Numbered from the stretch's first letter, positions 1 through 5,831 are shown. The stretch: 5,995 nucleotides of DNA from Candidatus Yanofskybacteria bacterium RIFCSPHIGHO2_01_FULL_39_8b (GCA_001794015.1 MGIZ01000062.1:9339-15333); one strand, 5' to 3'. Notes: generated by a model from the sequence alone, not told the origin. A program made the numbers and translations.

Positions 1-787
1 GGGTAATATAAGGAAAATCTTCTTGAATCTTTTTAATCTCGTCGACAATCGATCTGGCTGAGCGCATAGCCATTCGAGTGGTATTTAATACATCCGAAGC
101 GCAGAATATGCAATGCCATGGACAACCTCGCATAGTATGAACAGTGGTAAAATGAGTTCTGCCGTCATTAGTCCCCAGACGATACTTTTTCATTGGCAAT
201 AAGTGTCTCGCCGGAAATGGGTATTTATCTAAAGCATATTCTTGGCCATAAGTCTTGCCCGTTATTTTTATCGCTGTTGGGATCCATTGCGGTTTGCCGA
301 TCACTATTTCTCCGTCTTTTTTAAAAATAACACCGTCGACTTGAGACAAATCGCTGTCTTTTTGATATGCATCGAGAAATTTGGGCAAAGATTGCTCCGC
401 TTCTCCGATAAAAAAATATTGAAATTGAGGATTATCAATAAGAAATTTTTCCTTTAAAATGGTTATGTGCGGTCCGCCGACAATAATAGGCTCTCTAACG
501 CCGGCGTTTTTTAAGTCATTGGCTGCATCTATATTGATATGAGCGAAAGGGCTATAACATGAGAAAGCGAATATATCCGGCTTTAAAGCAAGCGCTTTAT
601 TAACCATCTCTTCCCGGCCTATATTCTCGGCTTGTCCATCAATTATGAATGCCGTATGGCCATGCCGTTCTACTATCGCCGCCAACAAAGCAATATTTTG
701 AGGCATCCATGTCGAATTTCTTCGGGCAAAGTGGCCGAAAAGACCATATTCTCCGGTCCAGCGGGGATATAAAAAAGCAACCTTCAT
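1..787 (-). CDS. B12-binding-domain radical SAM protein, 3' end cut off by the window edge
   Basis: The gene reads leftward from ATG at 787-785 and is still open at base 1, giving 262 complete codons. Residues 1 to about 150 look like the Rossmann-type cobalamin-binding domain that precedes many radical SAM cores: a hydrophobic first strand (KVAFLYPRW), VGGPH at 103-107, and an IGEAE segment at 127-131. No DxHxxG histidine loop is visible, as is usual for class B radical SAM enzymes. The radical SAM motif CxxxCxxC follows as Cys222, Cys226 and Cys229 (RGCPWHCIFC), which should ligate the 4Fe-4S cluster that cleaves S-adenosylmethionine. The rest of the barrel lies outside the window, so substrate and reaction (methylation, ring formation, rearrangement) cannot be read. 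An AAAGG at 796-800 (complement) sits 8 bases before the ATG as a modest ribosome site. It lies downstream of the transketolase operon but behind a terminator, so it probably has its own promoter. Confidence 0.88.
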   Translation of the reverse strand, partial: MKVAFLYPRWTGEYGLFGHFARRNSTWMPQNIALLAAIVERHGHTAFIIDGQAENIGREEMVNKALALKPDIFAFSCYSPFAHINIDAANDLKNAGVREPIIVGGPHITILKEKFLIDNPQFQYFFIGEAEQSLPKFLDAYQKDSDLSQVDGVIFKKDGEIVIGKPQWIPTAIKITGKTYGQEYALDKYPFPARHLLPMKKYRLGTNDGRTHFTTVHTMRGCPWHCIFCASDVLNTTRMAMRSARSIVDEIKKIQEDFPYIT

Positions 788-828
788 AACTGAAGCCTTT
801 TTTTGTTTATAAAGAACTATTAGGGTTG

Positions 829-857
829 ATGATATCATAAATATGGAAGAGCTTCAA
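829..857 (-). promoter_or_regulatory. Candidate sigma-70-type promoter for the left-edge radical SAM gene
   Basis: On the minus strand, TTGAAG (complement of 852-857) and TATCAT (complement of 829-834) are separated by exactly 17 bases. This would start transcription near 822 and leave a leader of about 35 bases before the ATG at 787. The -10 element is embedded in a 10-base palindrome, ATGATATCAT (829-838). The position, just after the upstream operon's terminator and before the next gene, supports the call. The match is by eye and AT-rich sequence gives such matches by chance. Confidence 0.4.
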
Positions 858-865
858 TGGCAATA

Positions 866-894
866 ACAAAAAAGTCCATCAAAGCGATGGACTT
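866..894 (-). terminator. Intrinsic terminator of the radical SAM-transketolase operon
   Basis: Bases 872-880 (AAGTCCATC) and 886-894 (GATGGACTT) form a perfect 9-base stem with a 5-base loop. Read on the minus strand the hairpin begins 4 bases past the transketolase stop codon (899-901), and its descending arm runs into a T-rich tract (TTTTTTGTTATT, complement of 873-862). The orientation is right for ending the minus-strand operon. Read on the plus strand there is no T-run, and no plus-strand gene precedes it. Confidence 0.85.
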
Positions 895-898
895 AAAT

Positions 899-1837
899 TT
901 ATGTCAGCCAATGCAGAATTTTTTCTTTAACGCTTTCAGCATCTAAACCTAATCTCTTCCAGATAATCTCCCGTCCGCCAAGATCGTAAACGAAAGCATC
1001 TTTCTGGCCGATACGAAGAAAGTGTTTAAATATGCCGTTGTCAACCAATATTTCAGCAACCGCAGAACCCATGCCGCCAATCAGATAATCTTCCTCGTAG
1101 GTTACTATTTTTTGATAGTTAGTTAAAATTTCTAGAAGAAGCGCTGAATTTATTGGTTTAAGACGAAAGAGATCAACAACACCGGTTGAAACACCCTCTT
1201 TGTCCAGCTTTTCAGCAACCTTAACCGCATTATGGACCATTCTCCCTGTTGAAATAATACAGACTTGATTACCAGATTTTGTATGAATGAGCCCGTGATT
1301 GATATTAACCGGCTTATTCTCATAAAGATTTACTGGAGTCGTCCGATCAAATTTAATATAATGAGGCCTTCGATCTTCATACGATATATATGCCAAAGCG
1401 GAAGCAATAATATTATCGGAAGGACTATAGATAGTTAGATTAGGCCAAGGCCTCATCGTTGCAATATTACCGACAGCATGATGAGTCGGCCCCATGTTAT
1501 CATATGAGTATCCGGAACCGACACCAAGAGCAGTAATCGGCAAATTCATAGCGCACATATCTAGTTTTACAAATTCAAGGCATCTTATGGTTACAAATGG
1601 ATCAATGGCATAGAACCAAACTGATTTTCCTTCAAGAGCTAAACCGCAAGCCATCGCCACCATTTGCTGCTCGGCAATACCGACATTAAGAAACTGCCCC
1701 TCAAGATCAGAGATCAGATCCATCGTCGGCGCACCGTTATCAGCGCTTATTAGAAATGTGTTTTTATCGTTCTTGAAAATTCTTAATAGTTCAACGAAAA
1801 AAGAATCGCGCATTCCAAGAATATTGCCTTTATTCAT
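899..1837 (-). CDS. Transketolase, C-terminal subunit (pyrimidine-binding and C-terminal domains)
   Basis: At 312 residues this is the second half of a split transketolase. It should pair with the 302-residue N-terminal subunit encoded immediately upstream to make the thiamine diphosphate enzyme that transfers two-carbon ketol units. Residues 1 to about 185 form the pyrimidine-binding domain. The catalytic glutamate that activates the cofactor is Glu56 in NVGIAEQQ (51-58), and the active-site histidine is His119 in GPTHH (116-120). The C-terminal domain starts near residue 190 (VCIISTG) and contains TYEEDYLIGGMGSAV. Aligned by eye without gaps, Met115 sits where E. coli transketolase has Asp469 and Gly107 where it has His461, so the acceptor pocket appears altered. 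The start is ATG at 1837, with AGGAGG 5 bases upstream; it overlaps the upstream gene by 8 bases. Met9 is a less likely alternative start. A 1-deoxyxylulose-5-phosphate synthase half is possible but less likely, given the split arrangement. Confidence 0.93.
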   Translation of the reverse strand: MNKGNILGMRDSFFVELLRIFKNDKNTFLISADNGAPTMDLISDLEGQFLNVGIAEQQMVAMACGLALEGKSVWFYAIDPFVTIRCLEFVKLDMCAMNLPITALGVGSGYSYDNMGPTHHAVGNIATMRPWPNLTIYSPSDNIIASALAYISYEDRRPHYIKFDRTTPVNLYENKPVNINHGLIHTKSGNQVCIISTGRMVHNAVKVAEKLDKEGVSTGVVDLFRLKPINSALLLEILTNYQKIVTYEEDYLIGGMGSAVAEILVDNGIFKHFLRIGQKDAFVYDLGGREIIWKRLGLDAESVKEKILHWLT

Positions 1838-2738
1838 GTTTGCCTCCTAAAATCAAATATTCTTTTTCTAATTGTAGTTTCTCATTTTCAAGATCTGTCT
1901 CAACATGTTGAAGCTCATGGCCTTGAGGCACTCGATAATGCCAGAATCTTTTGTCCGCAATATATGAAGAACCGTTTCCCTTAACCGTATCAGCAATAAT
2001 AGCTAATGGTTTTTCAATATTTCTGGTCCTGATATCGGCAAAAACACTAAAAAGTTTGGGGAAAGAATGGCCTGGCACCAATCGCACCTCGAAACCGAAA
2101 GATTCCAATTTAGATGTGAGCGGGTCAAGACAGACATCTCTTTGCGTAATTATCGAATCGGTTCTGCCAATCGTAAAATGATGATTTCTGTTGACCACCA
2201 AAACAATATTGTCTAAATTACGGCTTTGGATAGTAATAAATGCTTCCCAGTTCGACCCTTCACACAGTTCACCATCACCAGTTAAGCACATAATTAAACG
2301 TTCCTCTTTAGAAATATTATCGAGCTTAGCGACATAAGCCATACCGCTAGCAATCCCTAATCCATGGCCCAATGATCCAGTAAGAACTTCTATGCCTGGC
2401 GTATGGGGTTCTGAATGAACGCCCAAAGTGCTGTTTTCACCAAGAAAATTATCAAGATATTGCATAGGGAAAAAACCAACATCAGCCAAGATCGGATAAA
2501 TTCCTATAGCTGCTTGCCCCTCGCTCAAAATAAATCTATCCCGCCCAGACCACTTAGAATTATCCAGCCTATATTTAAGAACTCCGCCTTCATATAAAGT
2601 CAGAAGAAGTTCGGTAAGAGAAAAAGCGGTAGTTACATGACCGCTCTTTGCCTTAACCGCCATTTGCAAAACTTTTCTGCGCACCCAATTGGCTTTTAAT
2701 TTTAGCTCGATATGTTCAAGCGGTGCCAGCTTATTCAT
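1830..2738 (-). CDS. Transketolase, N-terminal subunit (thiamine diphosphate-binding)
   Basis: This 302-residue protein is the diphosphate-binding half of a split transketolase. The family signature is clear: SGH at 32-34, TGSLGHGLG at 120-128, the cofactor motif GDGELCEG at 154-161 ending at Asn185 (Asp155 and Asn185 should bind the metal that holds the diphosphate), and DTVKGNG at 250-256 followed by FWHYRVP at 265-271. The histidine usually found in the segment after RDRF (SxGH) is a glutamine here (SEGQ, Gln75). The two halves total 614 residues, somewhat short of a typical one-piece transketolase of about 660. The start at 2738 has AAGGAGG 5 bases upstream and overlaps the preceding radical SAM gene by 8 bases; the stop overlaps the C-terminal subunit by 8 bases. 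Expected to act in the cytoplasm as a heteromer. Physical coupling to a radical SAM gene argues for a biosynthetic rather than central-metabolic role; that is inference. Confidence 0.94.
   Translation of the reverse strand: MNKLAPLEHIELKLKANWVRRKVLQMAVKAKSGHVTTAFSLTELLLTLYEGGVLKYRLDNSKWSGRDRFILSEGQAAIGIYPILADVGFFPMQYLDNFLGENSTLGVHSEPHTPGIEVLTGSLGHGLGIASGMAYVAKLDNISKEERLIMCLTGDGELCEGSNWEAFITIQSRNLDNIVLVVNRNHHFTIGRTDSIITQRDVCLDPLTSKLESFGFEVRLVPGHSFPKLFSVFADIRTRNIEKPLAIIADTVKGNGSSYIADKRFWHYRVPQGHELQHVETDLENEKLQLEKEYLILGGKHE
1843..1848 (-). promoter_or_regulatory. Ribosome binding site of the transketolase C-terminal subunit
   Basis: A perfect AGGAGG on the minus strand lies 5 bases before ATG 1837, inside the last codons of the upstream subunit gene. 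It fixes the start at residue 1 rather than Met9 and suggests re-initiation coupled to translation of the N-terminal subunit, which would favour equal amounts of the two halves. Confidence 0.85.
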
Positions 2739-4293
2739 TCTCGCCTCCTTTTTCCGGCTCTAGGCCTGGAATTTGTTCAGCATATTTTCTTATCAGTTTT
2801 TTTGAAATTGTATCCCGGACTTGTTTAACGGCTGCCGGTCCGAACTTAGATTCAAGCATCGATAAAAATTCTGGTCTGGAAAAGTACTTTACATGCGCAT
2901 AATCCCTAAAAGCAAGAACCTGCCCGCCGGTAAGATATTTCGTCGGTAAAGGAAGAGTTTCTTCCGAATGCTGGGAAAATCCTATCCAGCTTTCCGGCAA
3001 ACGCCAACCCTCTTTAATAGCTCTTTTGTATAAGGCAGAACCCGGATAAGCCATAGCACTGTAAATATTAAACCATTCGGCATTTAATTTTATAGCCAGT
3101 TCCAAGGTCTCTTGCATTGTTTCAAAATCATCCTCCGGTAAACCAACGATAAAATTAGCAATAACATTAGCCCCGATTTTCTTTAGTCTCTCCATAACCT
3201 TAAATATCTGCTCCTGCTTATAGCCTTTATTAATATCATTCCTAACCCGCTCGGAAGCAGATTCAAATCCGATGCAATACCAGCGGATGCCGGCTTTCAA
3301 GGCAAGCTCAATCATCTTTTCATCTTTAACAGTATCTACCCTGGTATAAGCCCAGATATTTAGCCGATCGCCAAGTCCCTCTCTTATCAGCCCATCATAG
3401 ATTGATTTGCAATACCGAGGATTAAGATCAAACATTTCATCAGCAAACTTTATGTGTCTCACGCCATAAGTCTCAACTAAAATCTTTAATTGCCTGACCG
3501 TAAATTCAGGACTCCAGTACCGATAGCTATTTACATTAGCCGGTAAACCTAAAACTTGTTCGCCAGATTTAAATGGCGACTGAATACAGCAAAACTCGCA
3601 CTTATAAGGGCAGCCGAGGGTCGTGTAAATAGATGCGTATGGTTTTCTGGAAGAATAACCTAAAGCATGCCAATCATGAGATATATAAAGATTCATCGGC
3701 AGCATATGCCACGGTAACCCCGGCATTTCTTCGTCTAGTCTGGTTACATTCGGCGCATCACGAGTTGTCGCCAAATTACCATCATTATCATAATAGATTA
3801 TCCCCCGCACTTTTTGATAATCATCACTATTAGATTTAAGACATTCGAGTAAATCAGCAGTTGAAACCGGTCCTTCACCTGTGCAAACAAAGTCAACCGA
3901 CTCATCTCTTAATGTTCTCTCCGGAAGAGAAGCGGCATGACCACCAGCTAAAAATAACTTCTGCTCGGGCAATAAATTTTTGATGGCCGAACAGATTCTT
4001 CCGGCTGAAGGCATAACTTGAGTTGATGCTGACGGATTATGGCCATAAACTATAACCGCCGCAAGCAACGGATTGATTGCCTCCATTCGTTGAGCAACTT
4101 GCTGGGGTGTTAAATTTTCCGCATTAGCATCAATTATTTCTACGGTATAACCTTTGCCCAAAATATAATTGGCGATGAGACCGGCCCAAATCGGCGGTTC
4201 AGCCGCACTCACTCCAGATGATCCTAATACTTGATATATTTCTACCCTATCGCCGGGATTGATAACAACCAAATCGATGTCTTTTCTGTTCAT
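2731..4293 (-). CDS. B12-binding-domain radical SAM protein, first gene of the operon
   Basis: A complete 520-residue protein. Residues 1 to about 160 form a cobalamin-binding-like Rossmann domain: LVVINPGDR near the start, LAGGHAASLPE at 115-125 and TGEG at 138-141, with no DxHxxG loop. The radical SAM barrel follows, with Cys228, Cys232 and Cys235 (GCPYKCEFC) for the 4Fe-4S cluster and an additional Cys236. Later barrel signatures are FADEMF at 283-288, GFESAS at 342-347 and NFIVGLPEDD at 380-389. The last 80 or so residues are a helical tail often seen in this group. Such enzymes perform radical methylations, cyclisations and rearrangements; the substrate here is unknown, though coupling to a transketolase suggests a sugar or sugar-derived product. 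I chose ATG 4293 because AAGGAG lies 6 bases upstream. An open extension to a TTG at 4389 (32 more codons) runs through the likely promoter and has no family resemblance. The 3' end overlaps the transketolase gene by 8 bases. Confidence 0.92.
   Translation of the reverse strand: MNRKDIDLVVINPGDRVEIYQVLGSSGVSAAEPPIWAGLIANYILGKGYTVEIIDANAENLTPQQVAQRMEAINPLLAAVIVYGHNPSASTQVMPSAGRICSAIKNLLPEQKLFLAGGHAASLPERTLRDESVDFVCTGEGPVSTADLLECLKSNSDDYQKVRGIIYYDNDGNLATTRDAPNVTRLDEEMPGLPWHMLPMNLYISHDWHALGYSSRKPYASIYTTLGCPYKCEFCCIQSPFKSGEQVLGLPANVNSYRYWSPEFTVRQLKILVETYGVRHIKFADEMFDLNPRYCKSIYDGLIREGLGDRLNIWAYTRVDTVKDEKMIELALKAGIRWYCIGFESASERVRNDINKGYKQEQIFKVMERLKKIGANVIANFIVGLPEDDFETMQETLELAIKLNAEWFNIYSAMAYPGSALYKRAIKEGWRLPESWIGFSQHSEETLPLPTKYLTGGQVLAFRDYAHVKYFSRPEFLSMLESKFGPAAVKQVRDTISKKLIRKYAEQIPGLEPEKGGENE
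2744..2750 (-). promoter_or_regulatory. Ribosome binding site of the transketolase N-terminal subunit
   Basis: AAGGAGG on the minus strand lies 5 bases before ATG 2738, within the final codons of the radical SAM gene. Together with the ATGAATAA overlap it is the same signal seen at the next junction (1830-1848), and indicates translational coupling. Confidence 0.85.
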
Positions 4294-4299
4294 TCCCCT

Positions 4300-4305
4300 C
4301 TCCTT
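4300..4305 (-). promoter_or_regulatory. Ribosome binding site deciding the radical SAM start at 4293
   Basis: AAGGAG on the minus strand lies 6 bases before ATG 4293. It is the only strong ribosome signal in this part of the reading frame and settles the start against the upstream TTG at 4389. Confidence 0.8.
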
Positions 4306-4339
4306 AGTATATGTTTTAAAGGATCTATCTTGAAGCGAT

Positions 4340-4369
4340 GTTATACTATTATTTAATGCCTGACAACAA
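4340..4369 (-). promoter_or_regulatory. Candidate promoter of the radical SAM-transketolase operon
   Basis: On the minus strand TATAAC (complement of 4340-4345) is a good -10 hexamer. Upstream lie TTGTCA (complement of 4361-4366, spacing 15) and the overlapping TTGTTG (complement of 4364-4369, spacing 18); either could be the -35 element, neither at the ideal 17. Transcription would begin near 4333, giving a leader of about 40 bases with the AAGGAG site in it. The GCCTRCAGGCAA repeats begin only about 10 bases further upstream, so a factor bound there could affect this promoter. Confidence 0.4.
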
Positions 4370-4377
4370 TATAGTAA

Positions 4378-4436
4378 GCCTGCAGGCAAAAGTTAGCCTA
4401 CAGGCAAGGCCCGTATAGGTCTTGCCTGTAGGCTAA
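4378..4436. repeat. Cluster of three GCCTRCAGGCAA repeats with a long perfect inverted repeat
   Basis: Three copies of a 12-base unit occur: 4378-4389 (GCCTGCAGGCAA), 4396-4407 (GCCTACAGGCAA) and, inverted, 4422-4433. The first contains a 10-base perfect palindrome (GCCTGCAGGC, 4378-4387) and the first two are 18 bases apart. The second and third lie in a perfect 16-base inverted repeat, TTAGCCTACAGGCAAG (4393-4408) with its complement (4421-4436). The stem can extend by three more pairs, one a G-T, to a 6-base loop at 4412-4417. The element is more GC-rich than the flanks. It lies between two divergent genes and has no T-run on either side, so it is not an ordinary terminator. It could be an operator, a dispersed palindromic element, or the remnant of a small mobile element; I cannot choose between these from one copy. 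Confidence 0.85.
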
Positions 4437-4524
4437 TAAAGTAAAATATAAAATATACTTGTCAATATTTAAATGGGTATAGTTTGTGGTAATCTAAAGC
4501 CTGAGTCAATTTTAAGTTCATCTC
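4437..4524 (+). other. AT-rich leader region upstream of the PfpI-family gene
   Basis: This stretch must hold whatever drives the plus-strand genes. It contains several hexamers resembling promoter parts: TATACT (4454-4459), TTGTCA (4459-4464) and TATAGT (4478-4483). No pair of them has acceptable spacing, TTGTCA and TATAGT being only 13 bases apart, so I do not name a promoter. No clear Shine-Dalgarno precedes ATG 4525. No small gene or RNA is evident. Confidence 0.4.
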
Positions 4525-5064
4525 ATGAAAAAAAATAATCACAAAAAGGCGGTTGTCATTACTGCCGAAGGCTTTGAAGATGAGGAGGTTATTTATCCGG
4601 TTATACGGCTAAGAGAAGAAAAATTTACGGTTGATATTGCAACCAAAGATGCAAAATTGGTTAATGGCCGACTTAACTTTCCCCTTGAATTAATTGTTCG
4701 ATATTATGGGACTCTCGTTGACGCCAAAAAACTAAAACCGGAAGATTATGATTTAGTCCTAATACCGGGTGGTTTTGAGGCGCCAGACAGAGTGAGACAA
4801 GTTCCAGAAATTTTGGAATTTGTGAAACAAATGAACAAGCAAAAAAAGGTTGTAGCTGCTTTCTGCCATGGGCCATGGGTATTAATATCGGCCGGCATAG
4901 TTAAAAATAAAAAAATAGCCGGATATGTCGGCATCAAAGACGATATCAATAATGCCGGTGCAATATACACTGACCAGCCGGCAGTTATTGACGGCAATAT
5001 CGTCACCGCCCGTCACCCGAGAGATGTTACTGAATTAATGAAAGCTATTTTCTCGAAATTTTAA
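4525..5064 (+). CDS. PfpI/DJ-1 superfamily protein (type 1 glutamine amidotransferase-like fold)
   Basis: A complete 179-residue protein of the PfpI branch of the DJ-1 superfamily, close to the family's usual length. The nucleophile elbow is AAFCHGPW (111-118), with catalytic Cys114 followed by His115. The N-terminal EGFEDEE segment (15-21) supplies the conserved glutamate near the cysteine, probably Glu18. LIPGGFEAPDRVR (79-91) carries Asp88 where the archaeal PfpI peptidase has its third catalytic acid, a glutamate; from memory aspartate is common in bacterial relatives. GIKDDINNAG (136-145) is also typical. Members have been described as intracellular peptidases, glyoxalases or protein and nucleotide deglycases acting on methylglyoxal adducts, and the sequence cannot decide which. 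A stop codon at 4513-4515 makes ATG 4525 the only usable start. The ribosome site is weak. It lies 32 bases before the cupin gene and may share its transcript, but a link to sugar biosynthesis is not shown. Confidence 0.95.
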   Translation: MKKNNHKKAVVITAEGFEDEEVIYPVIRLREEKFTVDIATKDAKLVNGRLNFPLELIVRYYGTLVDAKKLKPEDYDLVLIPGGFEAPDRVRQVPEILEFVKQMNKQKKVVAAFCHGPWVLISAGIVKNKKIAGYVGIKDDINNAGAIYTDQPAVIDGNIVTARHPRDVTELMKAIFSKF

Positions 5065-5096
5065 CTTGAGCCGCAAAACCCAGGGCTTTATTTAAT

Positions 5097-5831
5097 ATGA
5101 TTAGAAAAGCAAAACTATCCTTTGCAGACAAAAAATCACTAGCTCTTAAATCGATAGAAACAGCGCCTATAAATGTCGATCTTGCCAAAATGGTAGTGAA
5201 TAAACCATGGGGCTATGAGTATCTTCTGACCAACACTCCCTTGGTGGAAGTTTGGCATCTATCACTTGATTATTTAAAATCAACATCAACCCATTGCCAT
5301 CCCAACAAAAAAACAGCCCTAATCGTGTTGGAAGGCAAAGCTATTTTCTCTACCTTAAAAAAATCGGTTAAGCTTTCAGCTTTTGATGCGGTAATGATAG
5401 ATGCCGGAGTTTTTCATTCGACTAAATCTATATCAAAAAAGGAATTAAAACTACTGGAAGTCGAAACACCGCCGATGAAACATGATCTTGTCCGACTTAA
5501 AGACAAATATGGAAGGGCCAACACCGGCTATGAAACGGCTGAAAAAATGCAGTTGATGAACGGCTCTTATATTAGATTTAAAAGCGAAGAAATCCATGTT
5601 GTTAAAAATTTTTGCAACAATCACTTATGTCTTTCTTTCATTAGAGACGATAACGATCTTGGTGGCCTGATATCAGATAATGCTAAATTAGCCATAGTCT
5701 TAAATGGTTTCATTAAATCACCCCGCGACAAAGTACTTTATCGCGTCGGCGATGTATTCAACATCAAGGATATTAAAAAAAACGGTCTAAATTTTAAGAA
5801 TGTCTCTCTTCTCTCAATCTCAAAAATATAG
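5097..5831 (+). CDS. Cupin protein of the KPWG (mannose-6-phosphate isomerase-like) type
   Basis: A complete 244-residue protein. The first cupin domain, about residues 30-130, opens with the KPWGYEYLL signature (36-44) shared with sugar-phosphate isomerase and GDP-mannose pyrophosphorylase cupins. Metal-ligand candidates are His66 and His68 (THCHP) and His107 (GVFHS). The glutamate of cupin motif 1 is absent: Thr73 occupies its expected position, before Gly80. Motif 2 also departs from the consensus, with Asp102 where proline is usual. A DLVRLKDKYGR segment (130-140) follows. Residues about 156-244 look like a second, degenerate cupin (VLNG at 201-204, VGDVFNI at 217-223) without histidine ligands. 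From memory, relatives with HCHPNKKT occur in polysaccharide clusters beside HAD hydrolases. A sugar-phosphate isomerase or epimerase role is plausible but unproven. Only a weak AGGG (5082-5085) precedes the start. The 3' end overlaps the HAD gene by 32 bases. Confidence 0.87.
   Translation: MIRKAKLSFADKKSLALKSIETAPINVDLAKMVVNKPWGYEYLLTNTPLVEVWHLSLDYLKSTSTHCHPNKKTALIVLEGKAIFSTLKKSVKLSAFDAVMIDAGVFHSTKSISKKELKLLEVETPPMKHDLVRLKDKYGRANTGYETAEKMQLMNGSYIRFKSEEIHVVKNFCNNHLCLSFIRDDNDLGGLISDNAKLAIVLNGFIKSPRDKVLYRVGDVFNIKDIKKNGLNFKNVSLLSISKI

Noticed and set aside
242..457. A 71-codon plus-strand open frame inside the left-edge radical SAM gene.
   Set aside because: The opposite strand encodes a continuous protein with family motifs through this region; the plus-strand product has none.
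4294..4389. A 32-codon N-terminal extension of the radical SAM gene starting at a TTG (4389).
   Set aside because: It runs through the candidate promoter and into the repeat, has no ribosome site, and resembles no family; ATG 4293 has AAGGAG at good spacing.
4393..4436. Reading the large inverted repeat as an intrinsic terminator.
   Set aside because: It lies between divergent genes, and neither side carries a convincing T-run.
4378..4436. Reading the repeats as a small CRISPR array.
   Set aside because: The units are only 12 bases, one is inverted, and the gaps are too short and irregular for spacers.
4459..4483. TTGTCA and TATAGT as a promoter for the PfpI gene.
   Set aside because: The spacing is 13 bases, too short for a normal sigma-70 promoter.
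4746..5006. An 86-codon open frame antisense to the PfpI gene.
   Set aside because: It is a shadow of a well-conserved protein, has no ribosome site and shows no recognisable motif.
5069..5090. A weak AGCC/GGCT hairpin between the PfpI and cupin genes, as a possible terminator.
   Set aside because: The stem is only 4 bases with a long loop, and the following bases are not a clean T-run.
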